This document shows positions 45,824 through 55,613 of a stretch of 64,000 bases of DNA, in pieces. A model generated the notes under the pieces. The model was not told where the DNA came from and did no database searches. It was given only the letters and a program-made list of their open reading frames with translations. How positions within the stretch are numbered: the stretch's first letter is position 1; every line of letters begins with the position of its first letter. The DNA comes from Thalassotalea piscium (GTDB lineage Bacteria > Pseudomonadota > Gammaproteobacteria > Enterobacterales > Alteromonadaceae): positions 3,410,001 to 3,474,000 of the forward strand of contig NZ_AP027362.1 of assembly GCF_030295935.1 (NCBI RefSeq), given 5' to 3'. Made by a program: the position numbers and the translations under genes.

Positions 45824-45969
45824 AAAGTACCCTTCACTATGTGTTGCTAAGCGCTAGATTATACCCAAACCAAATAAATTTGCGAGCGCATCGAGGAGAC
45901 AATAATCGCTCTAGTATTCTATTAATTATTACTGCATGATGTTATTAAACTAACTAACAACTCAAATTT

Positions 45970-46422
45970 ATGAAAGTAACTTTAGCCATACTTCTCTGTT
46001 TTTATATGTTAATAGCTACAGCTTTTGCTGGCACGCTCTCTGACTTCGAGCAGCAACTAGAGGCGCATAAAGGTAAAGTCGTTTATCTTGATTTTTGGGC
46101 CTCATGGTGTGTTCCTTGCCGCCGCTCTTTTCCATGGATGAATAAGTTACAAACACAATATAAAGACCAAGGTTTAGTTGTGTTCAGTGTTAATTTAGAT
46201 GCTGATAAGACATTTGCAACTCAGTTTCTAACTGAAGTACCCGCTAACTTTTATATTTTTTATGACCCTAAAGGCGAAGTAGCAAAAGCCTTAAAAGTGC
46301 GCGGTATGCCTAGCAGTTATCTTATCGATCGGAGCGGTAACATTGTAAGTAGCCATGTAGGCTTCAATGATAAAAAGCAGATAGAGTACCAAGCAGAAAT
46401 TGAACGTTTATTAGCTGATTAA
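45970..46422 (+). CDS. TlpA/ResA-like thioredoxin-fold protein
   Basis: 150 aa with a signal peptide (residues 1-20, ending AFA). Redox motif in 'LDFWASWCVPCRRSFPWMNKL' (CVPC), with cis-Pro in 'RGMPSSYLIDRSGNIVSSHVGF'. It is a periplasmic thiol-disulfide oxidoreductase of the TlpA type; the partner is unknown. A kynurenine formamidase-like hydrolase gene starts 28 nt downstream. Confidence 0.9.
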   Translation: MKVTLAILLCFYMLIATAFAGTLSDFEQQLEAHKGKVVYLDFWASWCVPCRRSFPWMNKLQTQYKDQGLVVFSVNLDADKTFATQFLTEVPANFYIFYDPKGEVAKALKVRGMPSSYLIDRSGNIVSSHVGFNDKKQIEYQAEIERLLAD

Positions 46423-46450
46423 GAATTAAAAACAGCAAAAGGAACATACT

Positions 46451-47380
46451 GTGTATCGAGGTTTTTCAAAATCAGAGCTGTCACAACAATACTCTCCTAG
46501 TAGTTGTGTTGACGATATAGCTACATTCATAAACGCTTATGTTCAACAAAGTAAAGTGGCAAAAAATAAAGCACTTAATAATAAGCTAGTACTTACTGAT
46601 TTAAATTATCACTCACACAAAGACACCCTTTTAGACCTTTATCTGCCTGAGCATCAACAGCAAAACTTACAAAACAAGCCAAAGTTACAGGTTTATATTC
46701 ATGGCGGTTACTGGCAAGAGCTTAGTAAAGAAGAGTCTTGTTTTGCTGCTTCTAACTTTCAGGCACACAATTGTTACTTTGCTGTCATTAATTATAGCCT
46801 TGCACCTAACGCGAGTTTATCTGAAATAGTTGAACAGAATCGACAGGCCCTTGCTTGGTTATATCAAAATGCCGACTATTATGGCTATGATCAAAATGAA
46901 ATATATTTATCTGGTAGTTCAGCCGGCGCTCATTTAGCCATAATGATGTTACAAACTGATTGGACAAATTATATAGACAATCAATACTTATCTGCTGATG
47001 GCCAATTTTCTTTTATAAAAGGTATATGTGCAGTCAGTGGCATTTATGACCTTACTCCCATCGCACAAACTTATATCAATGAACCTTTGCAGTTAAGTCC
47101 GTTAGAGATCACCAAGAACAGTCCGCTGCTTGGTAAAATGACAACCGCTGAGATTAATCCATGCAAAGTGATCGTAAGCTATGGAAATAACGAAACAGCT
47201 GAGTTTAAACGGCAAAGCCAAGCGCTCTTAAAAAAACTAACGCTATTAGGCTATCCTGTGCGTTTCCAAGAGATTTCTGATCGCAATCATTTTGACGTAA
47301 TACTCGACTTGGCCAATCCCGATTCTTGGTTGTTTAACGAAATACTCAAGCAAATGAGTTTACCTCTAGCTAAGAGTTAA
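46451..47380 (+). CDS. Alpha/beta hydrolase, arylformamidase-like
   Basis: 309 aa from a GTG at 46451, with AAAGGAA about 8 nt upstream. The N-terminal 'YRGFSKSELSQQYSPSSCVDD' and the oxyanion 'VYIHGGYWQELSKEES' are typical of arylformamidase/kynurenine formamidase-like esterases. The nucleophile elbow is 'LSGSSAGAHLAIMML', the acid lies near 'IVSYGNNETAEF' and the His in 'ISDRNHFDVILDL'. Cytosolic. No other kynurenine genes are in view, so the substrate is open. Confidence 0.82.
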   Translation: MYRGFSKSELSQQYSPSSCVDDIATFINAYVQQSKVAKNKALNNKLVLTDLNYHSHKDTLLDLYLPEHQQQNLQNKPKLQVYIHGGYWQELSKEESCFAASNFQAHNCYFAVINYSLAPNASLSEIVEQNRQALAWLYQNADYYGYDQNEIYLSGSSAGAHLAIMMLQTDWTNYIDNQYLSADGQFSFIKGICAVSGIYDLTPIAQTYINEPLQLSPLEITKNSPLLGKMTTAEINPCKVIVSYGNNETAEFKRQSQALLKKLTLLGYPVRFQEISDRNHFDVILDLANPDSWLFNEILKQMSLPLAKS

Positions 47381-47535
47381 GTTTTAGCATTATCAAAACA
47401 AACCGCTACATTGATTTTTTGTTACCAAATAGTCTATGTTAACCAACAATTACTACATTTATTTACACAATTGCTAGACAAAGCTGTGTGCAACGTTAAA
47501 ATCTGCGCTCTTAGTTTTTACTTAAAGGTATTTTG

Positions 47536-48630
47536 ATGTTTAGTCATATCGACCCGAAATTTTACGATAAACAATTGCAAGAAAAGACAGAAGAAATGCA
47601 ACTGTTATTCTCTCAATTTAACGGGCCTAATTTTGATATTTATCCCTCGACTAAACTTAATTATCGTCAACGTGCTGAATTTCGTATTTGGCATGAAGGT
47701 GATGACCTGTATTACATCATGTTCGATAGTAAAACTAAGCAAAAGTATCGCGTTGAAGACTTTCCTGTTGCCAGCATACTTATTAATAAGCTTATGAAGG
47801 CACTACTTGCCACAATAAAATACAAACCACTACTAAGAGAGCGCCTTTTCCAGGTTGATTTTTTATCAACACTCAGTGGCGAAGCATTAATTAGTTTGCT
47901 TTACCACAAGCCATTAACCGAAGAGTGGCAAGCACAAGCACTTGAATTAAAAGCAGAGCTTGCTGCAATAGCCCCGCTAGATATTATTGGCCGAGCTAAA
48001 AAACAAAAAGTGATTTTAGATAAAGATTACGTTATTGAAGAATTAACGGTTGGCGAGCAACAATTTAAGTACCAACAAGTTGAGAATAGCTTCACTCAGC
48101 CAAACGCTCATGTTAATGAACATATGCTATTGTGGGCGCAACAAGCGACAAAAGGTAGTGGTGGAGATTTAATTGAGCTTTATTGTGGTAATGGAAACTT
48201 TAGTATTGCCCTAGCACAAAACTTTAACCGTGTACTTGGCACCGAAATCTCTAAGTCATCGGTAAAGTCTGCCCAAGTAAATATTGCAATGAATAATATC
48301 AGCAACATAGATATTGTTCGCATGTCGAGCGAAGAGTTTAGTCAAGCAATGAATGGTGAACGACAATTTAGGCGCCTAGCTGACTTTGATTTGACTGCAT
48401 ATAATTACGATACCGTTTTGGTCGATCCACCAAGAGCAGGACTAGACCCTGACAGTATTGAACTGGTAAATCGCTTTAAAGATATTATTTATATTTCATG
48501 CAACCCATTAACATTAAAAGATAACTTGGCTGAACTAACAAAAACTCACCAGATAAAGCAATTTGCATTATTTGATCAGTTTCCCTATACCCATCATGTT
48601 GAAACAGGGGTTATTTTAACGAGAAAATAA
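47536..48630 (+). CDS. trmA: tRNA (uracil-5-)-methyltransferase TrmA
   Basis: 364 aa from the ATG at 47536 (AAAGG 7 nt upstream; a TTG three bases earlier is in frame). Motifs: 'NYRQRAEFRIWHEGDDLYYIMFD', 'NSFTQPNAHVNEHMLLWA', SAM site 'LIELYCGNGNFSIAL', 'VLVDPPRAGLDPDSI' and catalytic Cys 'IIYISCNPLTLKDNL'. It makes ribothymidine 54 in the T-loop of tRNA. It converges on fabR with a 10-nt gap. Confidence 0.96.
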   Translation: MFSHIDPKFYDKQLQEKTEEMQLLFSQFNGPNFDIYPSTKLNYRQRAEFRIWHEGDDLYYIMFDSKTKQKYRVEDFPVASILINKLMKALLATIKYKPLLRERLFQVDFLSTLSGEALISLLYHKPLTEEWQAQALELKAELAAIAPLDIIGRAKKQKVILDKDYVIEELTVGEQQFKYQQVENSFTQPNAHVNEHMLLWAQQATKGSGGDLIELYCGNGNFSIALAQNFNRVLGTEISKSSVKSAQVNIAMNNISNIDIVRMSSEEFSQAMNGERQFRRLADFDLTAYNYDTVLVDPPRAGLDPDSIELVNRFKDIIYISCNPLTLKDNLAELTKTHQIKQFALFDQFPYTHHVETGVILTRK

Positions 48631-48640
48631 CCGGTAAATT

Positions 48641-49276
48641 TTATATGTGTTCGTCCGGTTTTACTACGTTAAGCCGCTGATTAAATTCTGCTGCGCCTCT
48701 GGCGATAAATCGTAATTGCTGAATTGTTCTTAGCGCTAGCTGTTCTCGATCTTTTTTGTCACCATCAAGTGCATCTGAACCCGCACTAAACACAATGGTT
48801 ACTGCCGCATTTGCCTGCATATAAGCAACTTCGGCATCCATTTGATTTGCTTGTTGTAAGTAATCACACAATTCTAACGTAAAGTAACTAATTTCCCGGT
48901 TAACTGCCGCACGAAATGCCGCTGAAGTACCTGAACGCTCTCGCAACAACAAGCGAAATATATTGCCATTATTTTCAATGAACTCCATAAACGTAACGAC
49001 AGAGATTCGGATCACCGAGCCACCTTTTTCAATACGCTGACGAGCTTGACGCATAAGTTGACGTAACGTTAAGCCCGCTTCATCAACTAATGTTAAACCT
49101 AATTCGTCCATATCAGTAAAATGCCGATAAAAGGACGTAGGAGCAAGCCCGGCTTCTTTTGCTACTTCACGCAAACTCAAATTTGAGAAACTACGCTCAC
49201 TACTTAATTGCCCAAGCGCGGCATCAATTAATTGTCTGCGAGTTTTTTCTTTTTGTTGTGCTCTGATACCAGTCAT
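48641..49276 (-). CDS. fabR: TetR-family repressor FabR
   Basis: 211 aa. HTH at about 28-50 ('[37 protein letters not shown]') is characteristic of FabR, followed by a helical ligand domain with '[36 protein letters not shown]'. It represses unsaturated fatty acid synthesis in response to the unsaturated/saturated acyl pool. It is divergent from a desaturase whose promoter holds a matching palindrome. Confidence 0.93.
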   Translation of the reverse strand: MTGIRAQQKEKTRRQLIDAALGQLSSERSFSNLSLREVAKEAGLAPTSFYRHFTDMDELGLTLVDEAGLTLRQLMRQARQRIEKGGSVIRISVVTFMEFIENNGNIFRLLLRERSGTSAAFRAAVNREISYFTLELCDYLQQANQMDAEVAYMQANAAVTIVFSAGSDALDGDKKDREQLALRTIQQLRFIARGAAEFNQRLNVVKPDEHI

Positions 49277-49415
49277 CGCTAGTTAACCTTAAAAACGATT
49301 ATTGCGCTCATCATACTAAAATAATACGTTTTTGCCATAGCAACACTAGGTAAAAGTAGAATCATTGGATTTTTCAGCATAAATGTCTTGACTGAATTAC
49401 GTACAACATTAGAAT

Positions 49416-49433
49416 AGCGTACAAGTGTACACT
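49416..49433. promoter_or_regulatory. FabR-type operator
   Basis: AGCGTACAAGTGTACACT is a near-palindrome (GTACA-AG-TGTAC core) resembling the FabR motif AGCGTACA-N2-TGTTCGCT. It lies 35 nt upstream of the desaturase ATG, in the region shared with divergent fabR. Confidence 0.75.
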
Positions 49434-49467
49434 GAAAAATATTTACTCTGTTTTAATGGAACAATAA

Positions 49468-50586
49468 ATGAAAAAACCTAAAATTATTTGGCTAAATGTC
49501 TCGGTATTTGTCATTACCTTTTTATTTGCAGCAATCGCCGTACCTTACCGAGCAATAACACATGGCTTTGATAGTGCCGAAATTACCATGGCGATAATTT
49601 GCTTTATTTATTGTGGTATGTCGATCACTGCAGGTTATCATCGTTTATGGTCACATAAAACGTATCAAGCCCACTGGTCATTACGCCTAATTTTTGCTAT
49701 AGGTGGCGCATTTGCCCTGCAAAACAGTATCTTGCATTGGTCATCAGATCATCGTATTCATCATAAACATGTAGATAATAATGACGTTGACCCTTATTCA
49801 GCTAAACGAGGATTTTGGTACTCTCATATTGGTTGGATGCTACGCGAGTATCAAGCTCACCGTTATAACAACTACAGTAATGTGCGTGATCTTCAAAAAG
49901 ACGGTATTGTTATGTGGCAGCATAAAAATTATTTGCTACTCACAATAGCAACAAACTTTGGTATACCAATCGCTTTTGGCCTTTGGCATGGCGATTTAAT
50001 AAATAGTATTTTATTAATCGGCTTTCTACGCTTGGTATTAAGTCATCATACAACGTTCTTTATTAACTCTTTAGCACACATCTGGGGCAAGCAAACCTAT
50101 ACGGAAAAGAACACTGCTAGAGACAATGGTTTTCTTGCATTCTTTACCTTTGGTGAGGGTTATCATAACTACCATCATATTTTTGAGAATGATTATCGTA
50201 ATGGTATTCGCTGGTGGCAGTTTGACCCAACGAAGTGGTTAATTAAAGGCTGTAATTTTCTTGGTCTTACCTATCAATTACGCACAAGCCCGGAAGATAA
50301 GGTTGAAAAAGCTCGATTAGCAATGATTTTAAAAAAGAATCAACAAAAACTGGCTACACACCCAAATGCAGAGGAATTACTTGCAAAGTTACAGCATGAA
50401 TATGATACGTTAATAGCTAAACTTAATGATTTTTACGCTGCTAAAAAACAATTATTAGCTGCAAAAAAACAAAAGCTTGTTGCCGATATTGAACAGTCTG
50501 AAATGATGAAACAATACCATGAACTAAAGCAACGAATGTTAGAGCAACAGCAAAGTTGGCAGTTCTTCATCGAAAAACACGCATAA
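49468..50586 (+). CDS. Acyl-CoA/acyl delta-9 fatty acid desaturase
   Basis: 372 aa with three His boxes: 'HRLWSHKTY', 'HRIHHKHVD' and 'EGYHNYHH', and four predicted membrane helices (near 7-27, 43-55, 70-85, 160-195). It introduces a double bond into acyl chains using O2 and a di-iron centre in the membrane. The C-terminal 80 residues are a charged, Lys/Gln-rich coiled coil that is longer than in most bacterial relatives. Its promoter carries a FabR-type site and fabR is divergent, so repression by FabR is expected. Confidence 0.93.
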   Translation: MKKPKIIWLNVSVFVITFLFAAIAVPYRAITHGFDSAEITMAIICFIYCGMSITAGYHRLWSHKTYQAHWSLRLIFAIGGAFALQNSILHWSSDHRIHHKHVDNNDVDPYSAKRGFWYSHIGWMLREYQAHRYNNYSNVRDLQKDGIVMWQHKNYLLLTIATNFGIPIAFGLWHGDLINSILLIGFLRLVLSHHTTFFINSLAHIWGKQTYTEKNTARDNGFLAFFTFGEGYHNYHHIFENDYRNGIRWWQFDPTKWLIKGCNFLGLTYQLRTSPEDKVEKARLAMILKKNQQKLATHPNAEELLAKLQHEYDTLIAKLNDFYAAKKQLLAAKKQKLVADIEQSEMMKQYHELKQRMLEQQQSWQFFIEKHA

Positions 50587-50685
50587 TAGCGAGCTAAGTT
50601 AAGTAAATAATTAATTTACTAGTTACCTAAGCCCTATTTCCTGCTACTATTTTTATATTAGTAACACGGATTTAGGGCAGTTATT

Positions 50686-52122
50686 TTGACCAAGAAGCCA
50701 ACACCCGAAAAAAAGAAAACAAAACAAACACAATTCGAGTATGACGCCATTATCATAGGAACAGGTCCTGGTGGTGAAGGCACAGCAATGGAACTATCTA
50801 AAAAAGATAAAAAAGTTGCCATTGTTGAACGCTATAAAGATGTTGGTGGGGGTTGTACACACTGGGGAACCATTCCTTCAAAAGCCTTGAGACAAAGTGT
50901 CAGTCGATTAATTGAGTACAATTCAAACCCTTTATTTCGTGGCCATGAAAAAGCCAAACACTTAACATTTCCCGACATATTACAACACGCTGCAGCAGTT
51001 ATTAGAAAACAGGTACAATTGCGTAGTGGCTTTTACGATCGCAATCGCGTGGAGCACCTAGTTGGTGAAGCTTCTTTTATCGATAAGAACACGCTAAAAA
51101 TTGTAAAACCAGATAGCTCAGTTGAAAAAGTAACAGCAAAAAAGATTGTAATAGCAACTGGTTCTCGTCCTTATCGTCCAGACGATATTAATTTTAATCA
51201 CCCTCGCATTTATGACTCGGACACTATTTTATCGTTAACCCACGATCCACGGTCTATCATTATTTATGGTGCTGGCGTGGTTGGTAGCGAGTACGCATCA
51301 ATATTTCGTGGGCTCGGTGTCAAAGTTGACTTAATTAATACAAGAGAGCGACTACTATCTTTCCTTGACGATGAGATGTCTGACTCACTGAGCTACCATT
51401 TATGGAATAACGGCGTTGTTATACGCCATAGCGAACAAATAGCGCGAGTGGAAACAACTGATGACTCAGTGGTTGTTTATCTAGAGTCCGGTAAGAAAAT
51501 GAAAGCTGATTGCTTGCTTTGGGCAAACGGCCGAACAGGTAATACTGCAGATTTACATTTAGAAAACGCAGATTTAAAAGCAGATGGTAGAGGACAGCTT
51601 AAAGTTAATGACCAATATCAAACACAAGTGCCTAATATTTATGCCGTTGGTGATGTAATCGGCTACCCAAGTTTAGCAAGTGCAGCTTACGACCAGGGCC
51701 GTTTAGCCGCTTCAGCGATGATTGATAAACAAAGCACCGCCAGACTAATCGCTGATATTCCAACAGGTATTTATACTATTCCTGAGATTAGCTCTGTTGG
51801 CAAAACAGAGCAAGAGCTTACCGAAGCCAAAGTCCCCTATGAAGTTGGTCGTGCTCAATTTAAACACCTAGCTCGAGCACAAATATCAAACAGCTTAGTC
51901 GGTTCATTGAAAATACTTTTTCATCGCGAAACTAAAGAAATTTTAGGCATTCATTGTTTTGGTGAAAATGCTGCTGAAATTATTCATATAGGACAAGCGA
52001 TTATGCAGCAAAAAAATGGTGGAAATACCATTGAGTACTTTATTGAAACAACTTTTAATTACCCAACAATGGCTGAAGCCTTTCGGGTGGCAGCATTAAA
52101 TGGGTTAAACCGTTTATTCTAG
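50686..52122 (+). CDS. sthA: Soluble pyridine nucleotide transhydrogenase
   Basis: 478 aa. Start read as TTG at 50686, with AGGG about 10 nt upstream; no ATG precedes the FAD motif. FAD motif '[17 protein letters not shown]', active site '[15 protein letters not shown]' (single Cys, as in SthA), NAD(P) motif '[21 protein letters not shown]', FAD motif '[21 protein letters not shown]', C-terminal dimer domain. It interconverts NADPH and NAD. The first 18 residues are Lys-rich and extra compared with E. coli SthA. Confidence 0.95.
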   Translation: MTKKPTPEKKKTKQTQFEYDAIIIGTGPGGEGTAMELSKKDKKVAIVERYKDVGGGCTHWGTIPSKALRQSVSRLIEYNSNPLFRGHEKAKHLTFPDILQHAAAVIRKQVQLRSGFYDRNRVEHLVGEASFIDKNTLKIVKPDSSVEKVTAKKIVIATGSRPYRPDDINFNHPRIYDSDTILSLTHDPRSIIIYGAGVVGSEYASIFRGLGVKVDLINTRERLLSFLDDEMSDSLSYHLWNNGVVIRHSEQIARVETTDDSVVVYLESGKKMKADCLLWANGRTGNTADLHLENADLKADGRGQLKVNDQYQTQVPNIYAVGDVIGYPSLASAAYDQGRLAASAMIDKQSTARLIADIPTGIYTIPEISSVGKTEQELTEAKVPYEVGRAQFKHLARAQISNSLVGSLKILFHRETKEILGIHCFGENAAEIIHIGQAIMQQKNGGNTIEYFIETTFNYPTMAEAFRVAALNGLNRLF

Positions 52123-52156
52123 TTAAAGTATTTACCCAAAAAGAGGAAGATCGCTA

Positions 52157-52672
52157 ATGAAAATATTTACAATAATATTGGGCTTTATAAGCTTCCTCTT
52201 TATCAGTGTAGTGAGTTCTGCAACCTCATTAAATGAACAATCGTTTACTATTTATTTAGTGAGACACGCTGAGAAAGTGACTAAAACAAATAATCCACCG
52301 TTAACGCAGTGCGGATTAAATCGTGCAAAACAACTTGCTACGTTACTTGAACAGGCAGAAATTCAGCATATTTACAGCACAGATACATTAAGAACAGAAC
52401 AAACAGCCGCTCCATTGGCCGAAAAACTGCAGCTTAACGTGAATAGCTATACAGCAACTGACTTACCAGATTTTGCGCAGAAGGTTAAAGGTCTGAAAAT
52501 GAATACCTTAGTGGTTGGTCATAGCAATACCACCCCACAACTAACCGCGTTAATTGCGGGCGTACCAGTTAATGACATTACAGAAGCCGAGTACCAAATG
52601 CTTTATCAAGTTCAGTTTCATGGCGATAACGCAAAATTAACCGTGCTAAAGCAGCCCTTACTTTGCCTGTAA
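52157..52672 (+). CDS. Secreted histidine phosphatase family protein
   Basis: 171 aa with a signal peptide (residues 1-22, ending SSA). Phosphoglycerate mutase-like motif 'IYLVRHAEKVTKTNNPPLTQCGLNRAKQL', 'IYSTDTLRTEQTAAPLAEKL' and second His in 'NTLVVGHSNTTPQLTALIAG'. A periplasmic phosphatase is likely; substrate unknown. It is 34 nt downstream of sthA, possibly co-transcribed, and ends in a terminator. Confidence 0.85.
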   Translation: MKIFTIILGFISFLFISVVSSATSLNEQSFTIYLVRHAEKVTKTNNPPLTQCGLNRAKQLATLLEQAEIQHIYSTDTLRTEQTAAPLAEKLQLNVNSYTATDLPDFAQKVKGLKMNTLVVGHSNTTPQLTALIAGVPVNDITEAEYQMLYQVQFHGDNAKLTVLKQPLLCL

Positions 52673-52681
52673 ATTTAACAA

Positions 52682-52705
52682 AAAAAGGAGCAAACGCTCC
52701 TTTTT
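52682..52705. terminator. Bidirectional terminator
   Basis: AAAAAGGAGC pairs with GCTCCTTTTT across AAAC, giving T-runs on both strands. It separates the histidine phosphatase from the convergent hemE. Confidence 0.9.
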
Positions 52706-52723
52706 AATGCCTATTGGTCACAC

Positions 52724-53794
52724 TTATTTCTGATGATAAGGTTTACTTAAGCGACCAACCGATTCAATAAAATAACCGGCATTGTCAGGATTAACATCTG
52801 GTTGTATACCGTGCCCTAAGTTAAATACATGGCCTGTGCCACCATTACCAAAGCCTGCTAATATTTTACTCACTTCTTGTTCAATGCGCTCTTTAGAGGC
52901 ATATAACATAGAAGGGTCCATATTACCTTGTAATGCAACTTTATCGCCTACACGTGCTTTTGCTGTTTCTATATCAATAGTCCAGTCTAGACCAACACCA
53001 TCACAGCCTGTTGCTGCAATATCTTCAAGCCACATACCACCATTTTTAGTAAACAGTGTTACAGGGACCGCTCTACCATCAGCAAAGCGCGTTAAACCGT
53101 CAACTATTTTAGCCATGTATTGCAATGAAAAGTCCTTGTAATCGCGTGGAGAAAGGACACCACCCCATGTATCAAATACCATAACCGATTGCGCACCAGC
53201 AGCAATTTGAGCATTTAAGTAGCTAATAACTGAATCAGCTAACTTATCTAGCAATAAATGTAACGTTTGTGGGTCGGTATACATCATTTTTTTGATTTTA
53301 GTAAAAGCTTTTGAGCTCCCACCTTCAACCATATATGTTGCTAATGTCCAAGGGCTGCCAGAAAAACCAATCAAGGGTACGTCACCGTTTAATGCTTTAC
53401 GAATAGTTCGCACAGCATTCATTACATAACCAAGTTCGTCTTCAGGGTCAGGAATACCAATTTTTTCAACATCAGCTTTACAGGTTATTGGACGCTCAAA
53501 CTTTGGTCCTTCACCTGTTTCAAAATATAAACCTAAGCCCATAGCATCAGGAATTGTTAAAATATCACTAAATAAAATAGCAGCGTCTAACGGATATCTG
53601 CGTAAAGGTTGTAGAGTAACTTCACACGCAAACTCCGCATCACGACATAACGACATAAAATCACCCGCAGTTGCACGAATTTTTCTATATTCAGGTAAAT
53701 AACGACCCGCTTGTCTCATCATCCAAACAGGTGTGTAATCTACAGGTTCACGCATTAAAGCGCGAAGATAAGTGTCGTTTTTCAATTCAGTCAT
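52724..53794 (-). CDS. hemE: Uroporphyrinogen decarboxylase
   Basis: 356 aa from the ATG at 53794 ([13 protein letters not shown]), chosen because the upstream extension is not family-like and GGA lies about 9 nt before. Motifs '[16 protein letters not shown]', '[16 protein letters not shown]', '[19 protein letters not shown]', '[11 protein letters not shown]' and '[18 protein letters not shown]'. It converts uroporphyrinogen III to coproporphyrinogen III in haem synthesis. Confidence 0.97.
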   Translation of the reverse strand: MTELKNDTYLRALMREPVDYTPVWMMRQAGRYLPEYRKIRATAGDFMSLCRDAEFACEVTLQPLRRYPLDAAILFSDILTIPDAMGLGLYFETGEGPKFERPITCKADVEKIGIPDPEDELGYVMNAVRTIRKALNGDVPLIGFSGSPWTLATYMVEGGSSKAFTKIKKMMYTDPQTLHLLLDKLADSVISYLNAQIAAGAQSVMVFDTWGGVLSPRDYKDFSLQYMAKIVDGLTRFADGRAVPVTLFTKNGGMWLEDIAATGCDGVGLDWTIDIETAKARVGDKVALQGNMDPSMLYASKERIEQEVSKILAGFGNGGTGHVFNLGHGIQPDVNPDNAGYFIESVGRLSKPYHQK

Positions 53795-54138
53795 AAATGC
53801 GATCCAATAATTAAAGTGCGCGCATTCTACCATTTGAAAATTTTTTGATCTATGTTCTAAATCAAATCATAGAGTAGAATTAATCATTCCATTGAAACAG
53901 TGTCGACTAATCGTTATGAGTATCAAGCAATTAACGAGAATCCTCCCAAAAAACCTAAGCAAAACTAACGTTATACGAAGCTTGTCGTGGTATAAATGCT
54001 CTAATAAAGTTGTTGCATGGCTAAATTTGCTCTGGTATAAAATACCCCGCGCTAGTAAGAAGATAACTAATAAGAATCTAGGTTTCACTAGACCATACAG
54101 CGAGCATTTCAGGCCTTACCTTTTGGTAAGGCTTTTTT
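53795..54138 (+). ncRNA. Possible small RNA ending in a strong terminator
   Basis: The 504-nt gap upstream of hemE has no convincing gene. On the plus strand it ends in GCCTTACC (54113-54120), TTTT, GGTAAGGC (54125-54132), TTTTTT, a near-ideal rho-independent terminator with nothing coding just before it. An ATG frame at 53917 runs through the hairpin, so it is unlikely to be a protein gene. A short RNA from about 53880-53900 to 54138 fits; no promoter was identified with confidence. The remainder, 54139-54298, shows nothing. Confidence 0.35.
54113..54138 (+). terminator. Strong rho-independent terminator without an obvious gene
   Basis: An 8-bp GC-containing stem GCCTTACC/GGTAAGGC has a TTTT loop and a six-T tail. 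See the possible small RNA upstream. Confidence 0.85.
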
Positions 54139-54298
54139 ATTTGTGCAATATAATGATTAAACACTGACAAACTTTTACGCGTCACCCCATCTATCATCAA
54201 TTAGTTGCCAATACCAAGTCACTCAATTAAAAAACTGATTAAAGTACGCTGCTATTGAGGGGACAATGAAGTGCATCGTACTTTAATCAGTAAAAAAT

Positions 54299-54589
54299 CT
54301 AAAACAGCTGCATTTTTTCAGCTAAAAAAAGCCACCGTTGTAAACTACCAAAAGTTGACTCTCTTTTGCTATGTGCTTGCTCACTTTGTGTCGGCTGCAG
54401 TAACTCGTAAACAGCCCCTGAGGCGGTAAAAGTAAGTATTCCTTCTAACGACGTAGCGAAACTACTAAAGTTATTCTTAATTTCTACTCGTTTTTCTTGC
54501 TGAGCTTGCTTTATCAAGAACAGTTGCTGACTGTTTAATTGCACTTGACGTTCTTGCTTTACTAACAATCGTTTCGATAACCAAGTCAT
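54299..54589 (-). CDS. YqjK-like small protein, third gene of a yqjDE-type operon
   Basis: 96 aa. The N-terminus is a Lys/Gln-rich helix ('SKRLLVKQERQVQLNSQQLFLIKQAQQEKRVEIKNNF') followed by a weakly hydrophobic segment ('LEGILTFTASGAVYELL'). Sequence identity to YqjK cannot be judged by eye, but size, helical N-terminus and place after a YqjD-like and a YqjE-like gene fit. Function unknown. Confidence 0.5.
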   Translation of the reverse strand: MTWLSKRLLVKQERQVQLNSQQLFLIKQAQQEKRVEIKNNFSSFATSLEGILTFTASGAVYELLQPTQSEQAHSKRESTFGSLQRWLFLAEKMQLF

Positions 54590-54615
54590 ATCCTACTCCT
54601 ATAAAACACAAAGTA

Positions 54616-55023
54616 TTAACTGACCCTAATACTTTTACTTAAATCTCTAGATGTTAGTAACAGATACCATGCTAAGCCTACATTAGCCAACAGCACAACA
54701 AAGGTAGCTATTAACCAATGAATCTCGAGTGACACTAAGCCAACAACAATCAATGCAGAAACTGAGAACCATAAACACAATGACACGATTATAAATGCCA
54801 ATAGCGCCATTACACTCATTAATATGGCGCGAAGTGCCAAGTGAAATCGACTTTCCATAGATTCTTTGGTTTGTTGCAGTTGCGCCAGCATCAGCGTTAA
54901 ATATTGCTCTAACGAGCGAGTTAATGCTGAAAGTTCTGCTTCACCTCGCTCGTCCACAACGTTATCACTCGAATCACATTCATCTGTTTTGCCAGAAGAA
55001 TTAACATCTTCAGCGCGATGCAT
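54616..55023 (-). CDS. Phage-holin-family/YqjE-like membrane protein
   Basis: 135 aa. An acidic N-terminus, an amphipathic helix ('LEQYLTLMLAQLQQTKESME'), then two membrane helices (about 68-90 'LRAILMSVMALLAFIIVSLCLWF', 96-123 'LIVVGLVSLEIHWLIATFVVLLANVG') match the holin_X/YqjE family. The name is structural; no phage genes are near. It starts 2 nt after the DUF883 gene stop, forming an operon. Confidence 0.75.
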   Translation of the reverse strand: MHRAEDVNSSGKTDECDSSDNVVDERGEAELSALTRSLEQYLTLMLAQLQQTKESMESRFHLALRAILMSVMALLAFIIVSLCLWFSVSALIVVGLVSLEIHWLIATFVVLLANVGLAWYLLLTSRDLSKSIRVS

Positions 55024-55025
55024 TA

Positions 55026-55343
55026 TTATTTTCTCTTCAACAATGAGGTTAATAATGCCCCTGCTGCAAAAGCTATTCCGGCGGTAGCTACCGGGTTTTC
55101 TACCGCATACTTTTTAACTTGGGAATGATCCCAACTACTTTTTAATTTTGCTTGTTTTTTTGCCAATGTTTCGCTTGATGCGGTTGCCGCTTGACGCACA
55201 TTTTTTTCTGCTTTCGATACTGACTCACCTAAAGAGTCAACCGATGAATGCAAGGTGTCAGTGACTTTCTCTGCAATAGGAGAGCTGTTCTTATTAACAC
55301 TATCATTTACATTTGTTGATTTAGCTGTGTTTGAATTCGCCAT
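55026..55343 (-). CDS. DUF883/ElaB-YqjD-like ribosome/membrane-associated protein
   Basis: 105 aa from the ATG at 55343, with an ideal GGAGGA 3-4 nt upstream on the minus strand. A long Ala/Ser/Lys coiled helix ('ADTLHSSVDSLGESVSKAEKNVRQAATA'-type) is followed by 'YAVENPVATAGIAFAAGALLTSLLKRK', the typical C-terminal Gly-rich membrane anchor of ElaB/YqjD/YgaM. Such proteins bind stationary-phase ribosomes to the inner membrane. It heads the yqjDEK-like operon. Confidence 0.8.
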   Translation of the reverse strand: MANSNTAKSTNVNDSVNKNSSPIAEKVTDTLHSSVDSLGESVSKAEKNVRQAATASSETLAKKQAKLKSSWDHSQVKKYAVENPVATAGIAFAAGALLTSLLKRK

Positions 55344-55613
55344 AAATCCTCCATTAATAAATTGACAATACATACCACGCTCATTTAAGTGGTATTTGAC
55401 AATGAGGTTGCAAGGCTAATACCAGAAACCCAGAACACAAATAAAAACATATTTTTCAGACAGTTAGATGTAATGCAATTCTAGGTGAGTAAAATAATTA
55501 GGTGTGATTAAAGGTAAGATCTGCAATAATTTTGTAAACCTTACATATTACTAACGAAAATTATGCGCTGTAACAGTTCGTTATTAACGTAAAGTCTTAG
55601 TCGTTTTATGCGT

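Noticed and set aside
53892-54167. 91-codon plus-strand frame upstream of hemE
   Set aside because: It runs straight through a rho-independent terminator, has no recognised domain and no good ribosome-binding site; treated as a possible small RNA instead.
54616-55373. 'Holin' gene as a sign of a prophage
   Set aside because: The holin-like protein belongs to a yqjDEK-type chromosomal operon; no phage structural, lysis or integrase gene is nearby.
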